Below, one piece after another: positions 15,381 through 21,510 of a stretch of DNA of 23,684 nucleotides. Position numbers and translations under genes: made by a program. Origin of the DNA: a virus. Position 1 is the first letter of the stretch, and every line of letters begins with the position of its first letter. The stretch lies in the IMG/VR virus record IMGVR_UViG_3300025840_000246, positions 1 through 23,684 of that record. One strand, written 5' to 3'. The notes beneath the pieces are model-generated. The model was not told where the DNA came from, searched no databases, and was given only the letters and a program-made list of their open reading frames with translations.

Positions 15381-15611
15381 TTATTGCCCCTTAGGTATCT
15401 GTAGGCCAGCACCAGCCATAGGTACTTGTCCAGATTGTTGTGTTGTAATGTCTGTACGTAGTGCTTTCTTATTTCTTTTCTTACCTTGTCCTAACTCTGT
15501 CTTAACATCTGTATCATCAAGTTCCAACTCAGGTGTCTTGGTTACAGCAGTTACAGGACGAGCAGGGGTAGGTAGAGGCGCAGGTGCGCGGCCTCCCATT
15601 AATCCACCCAT
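15381..15611 (-). CDS. Small virion-type protein, T7 gp6.7/7.3-like, upstream paralogue (76 aa)
   Basis: A TTG at 15626 would lengthen the frame, but the ATG at 15611 has GAGGAAG about eight bases upstream, so it is chosen. The protein starts MGGLMGGRAPAP, has an Ala/Pro/Thr-rich middle, a basic patch 'GKKRNKKALRT', and ends 'GAGLQIPKGQ'. It is related to the gene immediately downstream (one base apart), implying a tandem duplication. T7 also encodes two small ejected virion proteins, gp6.7 and gp7.3, upstream of the portal; these may be the counterparts, though T7 places gene 7 between them. Function is inferred. Confidence 0.65.
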   Translation of the reverse strand: MGGLMGGRAPAPLPTPARPVTAVTKTPELELDDTDVKTELGQGKKRNKKALRTDITTQQSGQVPMAGAGLQIPKGQ

Positions 15612-15612
15612 A

Positions 15613-15795
15613 TCAATCTTCCTCAAAATCTTGGTTTTGTAATTCTTTTAGTTTACTTATTACAGACTGTTGACCCCTGAGGAAAGCTAAATCCTCAGGA
15701 GTAATCTGTTCAAGCGGTAGTTTGTTGGGATAGATTGAGGTTAGATGGTTTAGTAATCCATCTGTTATATTAAAATCGTTACCTAATACTTTCAT
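15613..15795 (-). CDS. Hypothetical protein, 60 aa
   Basis: Starts at the ATG at 15795 (MKVLGNDFNITDGLLNHLTS); an upstream TTG at 15804 is possible but has no better ribosome binding site. Neither start has a good Shine-Dalgarno, only GAAAG about ten bases away. The middle contains 'LPLEQITPEDLAFLRGQQSV' and the end is acidic. It is the first gene after the RNR and after the candidate promoter at 15818-15853, so it probably opens the late virion operon. In T7 small head-completion gene 7 lies in this interval, but I see no specific similarity. Confidence 0.6.
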   Translation of the reverse strand: MKVLGNDFNITDGLLNHLTSIYPNKLPLEQITPEDLAFLRGQQSVISKLKELQNQDFEED

Positions 15796-15817
15796 AATAA
15801 ACAAACTTTCGCTAATA

Positions 15818-15853
15818 ATGTAACTTTAGATTTCACAGATGCCAGCAGTGCAA
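15818..15853 (-). promoter_or_regulatory. Candidate late promoter at the start of the virion module
   Basis: The minus strand reads TTGCAC (15853-15848), 17 bases, TCTAAA (15830-15825), then GTTACATTAT. It shares CTAAAGTTACATNAT and the TTGCA block at identical spacing with the element before the tail fibre. The TAA stop of the RNR gene lies inside the conserved core. The distance to the 60-aa gene start is about 25-35 bases. A bacterial sigma-70-like promoter is one reading; a phage-specific activator site is another. Confidence 0.5.
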
Positions 15854-17703
15854 GCTAATTCTTGAGAAGATGTGGTATTATCAAGGGCTTCTGCGTACTG
15901 AGAGAAGTCTAACTTAGGCATAGATACAATAAGATTATCATACTCTTCCTGTGTTATCTCCTCGTATGGTGCTTGTGCGTATGTATGGCTGTCATCCTCA
16001 CGAGGTAGGAACGATACACCACACACCTCATCCCAATGTTTCCATACCCATGCACCTACTTCAGCCCATTCATCCTCACCAACATAAATAGTTACTGATG
16101 GATTGTGGTCAGTCCAGTGCTTACGATATGTCAACCATAGTTCAAGATGTTCTAGTGCTGAGATATCATGGCGTGTCAGGCTGTTATCGGCAGATGCCAT
16201 AGGGAAGCTGAACACTACGTTCTGTGGATTGTACACATCAACCTCACATGGTACACCCTGCTCTTGCATCCATGTAGCTAGGGGGTCTTTAACATCTGCA
16301 CGTACTCTACGAATGTAGTAATGAGCATAGCGAGGATGGATACCACTACCACTATTAACTAGCTGTGATACTGTACCTGATGGCTTAACTGTAGTGATAG
16401 CCTTTGACTCTGGTATGCCCAGCTTCTTAGCCCACTCCTTGTTTACCTCACGTGTAACCTCACGCAGTTGCTCAAGTGTACCACCTAGTACAGACTTCTC
16501 ATACTCTCCCTGACCTGACATAATCTTGTGGTCAAAGATACCAGTAAGAGACACACCAAGTAGACGTTCTTCCTCAGAGTTCTTCTTCCACTGTGGTGAC
16601 AGATACTTAAAGTCTACCAGTGCTGACTGTATTGTACCAATGATAGTAGCAATCTCTACCTTGCGCTTCAGGTCAGCTACTCCATCTGTCTCACGAATGA
16701 TAACCTCAGACAGGTTACAGAACTGCTTACTGCGTAGGCTAATCTCACCACATGGGTTAGTACCAAAGTCATCACGAGGCTCACGCCCAATAGCTACAGC
16801 CTTCTGCTTGGCTGCTTCACGATTGAAGATACCACGCTCACCTGACTTACTCTCATACACAGCAGTCCACTCACGTAGGAAGCTACCCATGTCAGGGCGT
16901 TCAGTAAAGGAGATGGAGTTGTTAGCATAGCTACGATTAACTTGGTCATTCCACCAGTTACCCATCTTAGCATGACGCATCCTGTCATCACTAAGGTTCG
17001 ACAGACTAATCATTGCTGACCTGCGTACACCACCTACCACTACTGCTGCTGCCACCTGACACATAAGGTCATGGCACTCAAGGCTGTTCAGCTTACGTCC
17101 AGCAGCTTTGGTAAATGTATTGATAGCAAACTTAAACAAGTTCTCTAGTGGTTCAGCACCTGATGCTCTACCACCAAAGGTCTTAAGCCTAGCACCTGAT
17201 GGACGTACCTTAGATACATCCCACTTAGGTATCTCACCAGCATACAGGCGAGAGATAACTTTACGTAGTGCTTTAGCCCAGCCCTCTTTGCTGTCACCTA
17301 CCACTACTACTTCGTCTGTCTCTACTAACTCTTGTGGTATCTCAGGTAGCTTGCTGATGAACTGACGCTCAACAGAGAAGCCTACACCTGTACCACACAT
17401 CAGGACAAGTAACGCCTCGTCAAATGCTTTAGGGTCATCAACAGCAAGAAAGCTACAGTTATAAGCAGCCACATGATTTCTCTCCAATGCTTCACCAGCA
17501 GTCATAATAGTACGCATAGATGGAACGACATCTAGTTGATAGATAGCATCCTTAACATCCTGTCGTTTCTTCAGGACAGGAAACTTACCTGTCATAAAGT
17601 TCCACCACCTGTCAACAGTTTCGTCCCACGTTTCTCTTCGCTCTTTATCTTCTAGCCATCGTGCGTAACGACTAGCATGGATGTATGATTGATAGCTATC
17701 CAT
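15826..17703 (-). CDS. nrdJ: Class II (adenosylcobalamin-dependent) monomeric ribonucleotide reductase
   Basis: 625 aa. It reduces ribonucleoside triphosphates to deoxy forms using a radical generated from coenzyme B12. The finger-loop motif NPCGE gives N316, C318 and E320, with C329 eleven residues later, exactly the 408/419 spacing of the Lactobacillus leichmannii enzyme. C83 in 'YNCSF' is the paired redox cysteine. The C-terminal C618-x4-C623 matches the reducing pair C731-x4-C736 of that monomeric class. It is about 110 residues shorter than the Lactobacillus protein. No NrdB-type radical subunit or NrdG activase is nearby, as expected for class II. The start overlaps the MazG stop as TAATG, with AAGGAG upstream. 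Phage use would depend on host B12. Confidence 0.95.
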   Translation of the reverse strand: MDSYQSYIHASRYARWLEDKERRETWDETVDRWWNFMTGKFPVLKKRQDVKDAIYQLDVVPSMRTIMTAGEALERNHVAAYNCSFLAVDDPKAFDEALLVLMCGTGVGFSVERQFISKLPEIPQELVETDEVVVVGDSKEGWAKALRKVISRLYAGEIPKWDVSKVRPSGARLKTFGGRASGAEPLENLFKFAINTFTKAAGRKLNSLECHDLMCQVAAAVVVGGVRRSAMISLSNLSDDRMRHAKMGNWWNDQVNRSYANNSISFTERPDMGSFLREWTAVYESKSGERGIFNREAAKQKAVAIGREPRDDFGTNPCGEISLRSKQFCNLSEVIIRETDGVADLKRKVEIATIIGTIQSALVDFKYLSPQWKKNSEEERLLGVSLTGIFDHKIMSGQGEYEKSVLGGTLEQLREVTREVNKEWAKKLGIPESKAITTVKPSGTVSQLVNSGSGIHPRYAHYYIRRVRADVKDPLATWMQEQGVPCEVDVYNPQNVVFSFPMASADNSLTRHDISALEHLELWLTYRKHWTDHNPSVTIYVGEDEWAEVGAWVWKHWDEVCGVSFLPREDDSHTYAQAPYEEITQEEYDNLIVSMPKLDFSQYAEALDNTTSSQELACTAGICEI

Positions 17704-18026
17704 TATCTATTGTCTCCTTCACCATGCAGTGTACCTGCCTGTTGTCTTGCTTGTAGTTTATCTAAGTTCTTCTCAGCAATAACCTGAAGGGAAGTACCAC
17801 AGTCATGTGCTAGTGCTGCTAACATCCAGAGTACGTCACCCATCTCAGCTTCAATCTTCTCACGCTGGTCTGCTAGTTGGATACCATCACGCATCATCTT
17901 AGCAATCTTACCTGCTACCTCACCAGCTTCTTCAGCTAGTCCTAGTGCTGGGTATGAGATGTTGTAAGTCTTTGGGTACACTGCTGTGGTAATAGCTTTC
18001 ATCTGGTAATCATAAAAGTTAATCAT
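17703..18026 (-). CDS. mazG: MazG-like nucleoside triphosphate pyrophosphohydrolase
   Basis: 107 aa, the size of a single MazG domain. The metal-binding signature is present: E32-E33-x2-E36 in 'GLAEEAGEVAGKIAK' and E61-x2-D64 in 'EIEMGDVLW'-like context (here IEAEMGDVLWML). The end 'KLQARQQAGTLHGEGDNR' is the usual tail of phage MazG proteins. The family hydrolyses (d)NTPs to monophosphates. In phages it is proposed to clean up aberrant nucleotides or lower ppGpp; which applies is not shown here. The gene directly precedes and overlaps the RNR gene, so it belongs to a nucleotide-supply unit. The start at 18026 has only a weak purine-rich ribosome binding site. Confidence 0.9.
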   Translation of the reverse strand: MINFYDYQMKAITTAVYPKTYNISYPALGLAEEAGEVAGKIAKMMRDGIQLADQREKIEAEMGDVLWMLAALAHDCGTSLQVIAEKNLDKLQARQQAGTLHGEGDNR

Positions 18027-18031
18027 AGTGT

Positions 18032-18241
18032 CTATCTTTCTGATGCTACTTCATTGCCATCATCTTTGATAGCTACTACTTGTTCAACATAGGTAAAGGT
18101 CATGGCTACAAGGAAGTCCTTGAAGTTGTCTACCATGTCTTGAAGACAACCCTCTGTCTGGAATACGTGTTCTGTGTATCCATCAATCTCCCCATCCATG
18201 TTGTATCTATCTACTCTAAATGTTATTTCATTTGCTTTCAT
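18032..18241 (-). CDS. Hypothetical protein, 69 aa
   Basis: I do not recognise this protein. It starts MKANEITFRVDRYNMDGEID, which looks like two beta strands with a turn, followed by 'CLQDMVDNFKDFLVAMTFTYVEQVVAI', a helix and a strand, and ends with charged residues. It is acidic and has no membrane segment. Its start overlaps the DUF3310 stop as TAATG, with AAGGGA about a dozen bases upstream, and its stop is five bases before MazG. Its placement in the middle of nucleotide-metabolism genes suggests an accessory role there, but that is only context. Confidence 0.7.
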   Translation of the reverse strand: MKANEITFRVDRYNMDGEIDGYTEHVFQTEGCLQDMVDNFKDFLVAMTFTYVEQVVAIKDDGNEVASER

Positions 18242-18522
18242 TACCAGTTCTTCCCTTTAGTCTTTTCCATTAACTCAATCATCTTGTTAAGATACCATAC
18301 AGCTTTCTTGGCATCCTCAATAGGCTTGTCTTTATTCCATAGACGTGAGCCTGTATACTTAATCACGTTGCCATGACAGTAGTGGATAGCATCGTACTCA
18401 CCCAACACATCTACAATATAGTCAATGGTCTCAATGTTACCATCAGCATAGTGAGGTGGACTATTAACCATGTCATAGTTAGGTGCAGTTGGTCTATCTA
18501 AATCAATCATGCTGGTGTCCAT
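18241..18522 (-). CDS. DUF3310 protein, T7 gp1.7-like nucleotide kinase family
   Basis: 93 aa. Family hallmarks are clear: 'VNSPPHYADGNIETIDYI' at 19-36, 'CHGNVIKYTGSR' at 49-60, and 'PIEDAKKAVWYLNKMIEL' at 67-84. T7 gp1.7, a larger member, phosphorylates dGMP and dTMP without a classical P-loop; many phages carry just this short domain. A role in supplying dNDPs next to the RNR is plausible but not proven for the short form. The start at 18522 lies inside the exonuclease gene (16-base overlap), with AGGAGAGG upstream. In T7 this gene is early; here it sits beside MazG and the RNR. Confidence 0.85.
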   Translation of the reverse strand: MDTSMIDLDRPTAPNYDMVNSPPHYADGNIETIDYIVDVLGEYDAIHYCHGNVIKYTGSRLWNKDKPIEDAKKAVWYLNKMIELMEKTKGKNW

Positions 18523-19223
18523 AGCTTTACCTCTCCTGTATCTGTATCGTATTCACCATTGCGTAGGATACGTGCTAGTCGTGCGTTCTCTAAGGCTACT
18601 TCTTCTGAGAGACCTTTACTAATAAACGCTCTAACCACTGCTCCCCATCCATCACCAAACTCAAGAATTTTCTCAGCAGTTTTGTGACCAACGCTAGGGC
18701 AACCTTTGTAATTGTCAGTAGCATCACCAACAAGTGTCTGAGTAAGGAAGTTATAGTCAGCTTCTTCCTCACTGATTTCCACCACTTCCCCATCAATCCA
18801 ATGCTTCGCTGGTATAGTATGTAAGTCCTTATCTTCAGACCATATAATAGTATCTGTGTTCGCAGTACCCAATATCCCCAAGACATCATCAGCCTCTAAT
18901 CCTTTATATATAACTGTGTTATATTGTTGGTGCATATATTCTTTTGCATAGTTTAGTAGCATAGGCTTACGCACGTTAGAACGATTAGCTTTGTAGTACG
19001 AGGCTACCCTCTTACGATAGTTATCTTTATCAGATAAAGCAATAACACAATCGCTTACTGGTGCTTCTGCTAGAAGCTTCTCTATCTGTTCCTCTACACG
19101 TAACGCTACGTCCTGTTCAAAGCAGTGCAGTGTCCATAAACCATCGCCCCAATTAATAGGGGTCTCTGCTGATGCTGCTGCCTTGTATGCAATGATGTCA
19201 CCATCAATGAGCAAAAGGGTCAT
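18507..19223 (-). CDS. 5'-3' exonuclease (T7 gp6-like, FEN/PIN family)
   Basis: 238 aa from the ATG at 19223, which has AGGAG eight bases upstream; a TTG two codons earlier is less likely. Acidic metal ligands are visible in order: D7 and D9 in 'LLIDGDIIAY', E110-x-D112-D113 in 'GLEADDVLG', D131 and D133 in 'SEDKDL', D167 and D170 in 'VGDATDN'. 'YKGCPSVGHKTAEKIL' (172-187) is the helix-three-turn-helix that grips the DNA backbone. The 'YYKANRSNVRKP' block is the helical arch region. The enzyme removes RNA primers and degrades host DNA into nucleotides. T7 gp6 is 300 aa, so this is a compact version. It follows the polymerase region as in T7, with two genes inserted between. Confidence 0.93.
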   Translation of the reverse strand: MTLLLIDGDIIAYKAAASAETPINWGDGLWTLHCFEQDVALRVEEQIEKLLAEAPVSDCVIALSDKDNYRKRVASYYKANRSNVRKPMLLNYAKEYMHQQYNTVIYKGLEADDVLGILGTANTDTIIWSEDKDLHTIPAKHWIDGEVVEISEEEADYNFLTQTLVGDATDNYKGCPSVGHKTAEKILEFGDGWGAVVRAFISKGLSEEVALENARLARILRNGEYDTDTGEVKLWTPA

Positions 19224-19407
19224 CGTCAAACTCCTGTTCTGATTGTTGCTGTATATCTTTTAGTTGCTGTAGTGTAACTACTTTGATGCCTGTCATTACT
19301 TGTACGTAATCAAGGTAAGCTTCTACTATCCACTTGATACAGAGGCAGATGGTAACACCCATGAAGCAACAGGTTAGTATCATCTTCCATAAGAAATCAA
19401 AGTCCAT
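19204..19407 (-). CDS. Small single-pass membrane protein, 67 aa
   Basis: One hydrophobic segment at about residues 5-28 ('FLWKMILTCCFMGVTICLCI') with three cysteines, followed by a polar helix and an acidic end 'EQEFDDDPFAH'. With AGGAG just before the ATG at 19407 and overlaps with both neighbours (11 bases with endonuclease VII, 20 with exonuclease), it is a convincing gene. The length equals that of the T7 holin gp17.5, but it sits in the replication module and has one membrane span, so a holin role is only a possibility. It could also anchor replication or degrade host functions at the membrane. Confidence 0.75.
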   Translation of the reverse strand: MDFDFLWKMILTCCFMGVTICLCIKWIVEAYLDYVQVMTGIKVVTLQQLKDIQQQSEQEFDDDPFAH

Positions 19408-19891
19408 GTTTTCTCCTATGCTCCATAAGATAGTGATAAGCTTTTAGTAACCTATCAGGGTCATCCTTGTACCTACCCTGTGCTGAGTTACAACTATTAC
19501 ACAACCATCCTCTGAATGTATTTGTTTCGTGGCAATGGTCTAACACCCACTTGTTTAGCATGGGCTGACCTCTCTTCTGTAACTCTTCCATAGTTCTATC
19601 ACAAGTAGGGCAAGCGTAGTTTTCATCAGGGTACTTGTTTTCTTTTCTTAACCTTGATGTTACTTTTGCTTGTCCACTTCTACATGAGTTACAAGTTCTA
19701 CGTATAGAACCTGTTGCAGATATCTCAAAGTTACTCACAGGTTGGGTAGTCTCACAAACTTCACAGGTAACTGCATCAATGCGTGTCTGCCCATGTTCGT
19801 CCATACTTGTAATCACTGTCGAGTTCGCATCTGAACTCAAAGTGTTGTTGGACATCTCGCATACATCGTTGAATAAGTCTCCCTGTTTCAT
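19397..19891 (-). CDS. Endonuclease VII-type HNH Holliday-junction resolvase
   Basis: 164 aa. The C-terminal half carries the endonuclease VII signature: C94-x2-C97, then 'VLDHCHETNTFRGWLCNSCN' (116-135) with D118-H119-C120-H121, zinc ligands C131 and C134 and catalytic-type N135, then 'DDPDRLLKAYHYL'. A second zinc finger precedes it (C43-x2-C46 and C67-x2-C70). This family cuts branched DNA, as T4 gp49 does before packaging. T7 uses an unrelated resolvase (gp3) placed before gene 4. The ATG at 19891 has AAAGGTCAGGAAG directly upstream but lies 116 bases inside the polymerase gene. ATGs at 19855 and 19804 are alternatives with poor ribosome binding sites. The extra N-terminal 30-40 residues look unstructured. 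Confidence 0.88.
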   Translation of the reverse strand: MKQGDLFNDVCEMSNNTLSSDANSTVITSMDEHGQTRIDAVTCEVCETTQPVSNFEISATGSIRRTCNSCRSGQAKVTSRLRKENKYPDENYACPTCDRTMEELQKRGQPMLNKWVLDHCHETNTFRGWLCNSCNSAQGRYKDDPDRLLKAYHYLMEHRRKHGL

Positions 19892-21488
19892 CTTCCTGAC
19901 CTTTCTTTACTACTAGTTGTACCTCATCATGGATGAACGCTACAATCTGTGCGTCCAAGTTTGCTTCCTTGATAGCACGTGCTATGTACACGTACCATGT
20001 CTTACAGATTATAGCACCAGCACTCTGTAGTAAAGTGTTTAGTGCAGCATGGCTGTGTCGGATAGGAATGATACGTCCATCCAATCCTTTAATCCAACCA
20101 CGCTCATCGGCTGCTGAAGATACAGCATCCTTAAGATACTTCAGGGCAGGTAGTTGTTTAAGAAACTTGTTCTTAATACGCTTACCTTCCTTCGCTCCCT
20201 TACCAATAATCTTACCAATCTTCTCATCACCTGCGCCATACAGAAATCCATATATAAATGTCTTCGCGTTGGAACGTGTGGGTAGACCAGCAGCTTCTTG
20301 GTTTGTGGTATGCACATCACCACTAACTACCTCGTGTGAGTAAGACCCATCATCGTAAGCAGCCATGTAATGAGCAAGGCAGCGCAACTCCAACCCACTA
20401 GCATCAGCACCCAAGAGGGAATAACCTGAGGGTGCATGAAACAGAGACCTACACTCCTCACCAAATGGCGCACCCACGCTAGGAACTTGAGCCATGTTTG
20501 GATTGCTGTGCGTACAGCGTGACGTGACAGCACCCATGTGATTAACTCTTCCATGAAGTCTTCCTTCCTTCTCCATCTTGAGCCAAGCCTGTTTGCCTGT
20601 AGCTATCTGACCAATACGCTTATTGAGTAAGAGGTACTCATTGAGTAGCTTTGCCTCAGGCATATCTATGTTAGCTAGTATATTCTCGTCTACCTTAGGC
20701 TCTCCTGTATTTGTAAAAGCCTCAGGCTTCCACCCTCTCTTCATCAGTCTGTCTGCTATCTGCTGACGTGATGCTGGATTGAATGGAATAGTCTTAGTCT
20801 TAGTCTTGAGTTCTACAATCGTAGGCTCAAAGGTATCCTGTAATTCCTGTTCAATGTCCTGTCTTCGCTGCGCCAGTTCTGCGTACAGTTTCTGTGCAGT
20901 AGCTGCATCAAATGGGAAACCATATTCCTGTTGCTCCAACAACAGAGTATGTAATTCTGTCTCTAAGTCAAGGGCATCTTTGCTAAAATTTTTTGCCAGA
21001 ATTTTTTGATATAACTCAGAGGTAACCTTCGTGTCTTGGACACAGTAGTGTAACATCTCTGTGGTGTAAGTTCCAAAGTCCTGACTATCACTACCGAAAT
21101 CACCTTTTAATTCTCCTAATCTGTATCCCCAAGCCTTCAGGCTATGACTGCCTACCAGCTTCTGAGGGAAGTTAATCTTACTGACCAGCTTAAAGTCTAG
21201 TTCCTTTATGTCAGGCCAGATTGTCCTAGAGTATACCAGTGTGTCAAGAGTTTGCTGTCCCTCTAATAGCTTAAAGCCATGCAGCTTTCTCAGTACTCGC
21301 AAATCATAATCAATAATGTTATGACCTATCAGTAACTCAGCACTATTAAGTAGGTTCAACCCTTCCTCAATACAAATGGGGTCAAAGGTGTACACTTCGT
21401 CAGTGTCCACATCTCTTGCTACAATGCACCACACCTGTGCCACATCGTCCAAAAGATTATCTGCTTCAATATCAAATATAAGTTTCAT
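19776..21488 (-). CDS. Family A DNA polymerase with 3'-5' exonuclease, T7 gp5-like
   Basis: 570 aa versus 704 for T7. Exonuclease motifs: D6 and E8 in 'FDIEADNLL', D62 in 'GHNIIDYD', Y148-x3-D152 in 'YCVQDTKVT'. Polymerase motif A is 'DASGLELRCLAHY' at 362-374, motif B 'RSNAKTFIYGFLYGAG' at 405-420 with K409 and Y413, motif C 'HDE' at 520-522. Y413 is the position often called 762 (E. coli numbering); Tyr there is associated with virulent phages. Between the thumb (about residue 220) and 'FNPASRQQI' (236) only about 15 residues are present where T7 has the roughly 75-residue thioredoxin-binding insertion, so clamp use must differ. ATG at 21488 has GGAG nine bases upstream. Confidence 0.97.
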   Translation of the reverse strand: MKLIFDIEADNLLDDVAQVWCIVARDVDTDEVYTFDPICIEEGLNLLNSAELLIGHNIIDYDLRVLRKLHGFKLLEGQQTLDTLVYSRTIWPDIKELDFKLVSKINFPQKLVGSHSLKAWGYRLGELKGDFGSDSQDFGTYTTEMLHYCVQDTKVTSELYQKILAKNFSKDALDLETELHTLLLEQQEYGFPFDAATAQKLYAELAQRRQDIEQELQDTFEPTIVELKTKTKTIPFNPASRQQIADRLMKRGWKPEAFTNTGEPKVDENILANIDMPEAKLLNEYLLLNKRIGQIATGKQAWLKMEKEGRLHGRVNHMGAVTSRCTHSNPNMAQVPSVGAPFGEECRSLFHAPSGYSLLGADASGLELRCLAHYMAAYDDGSYSHEVVSGDVHTTNQEAAGLPTRSNAKTFIYGFLYGAGDEKIGKIIGKGAKEGKRIKNKFLKQLPALKYLKDAVSSAADERGWIKGLDGRIIPIRHSHAALNTLLQSAGAIICKTWYVYIARAIKEANLDAQIVAFIHDEVQLVVKKGQEDETGRLIQRCMRDVQQHFEFRCELDSDYKYGRTWADTH

Positions 21489-21510
21489 GCTCTGTCTCCG
21501 CAGTAGCTAG

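Noticed and set aside
15381-15804. TTG or GTG starts for the small genes at 15804, 15626 and 15412, and a TTG start at 19229 for the exonuclease
   Set aside because: Each has a nearby downstream ATG, with a better ribosome binding site in three of the four cases.
16794-16991. 65-codon minus-strand frame within the RNR gene
   Set aside because: It is an alternative frame of the conserved RNR coding sequence with no ribosome binding site or neighbour support.
17690-17760. Cobalamin riboswitch upstream of the class II RNR
   Set aside because: There is no leader: the RNR start overlaps the MazG stop, and the preceding sequence is coding.
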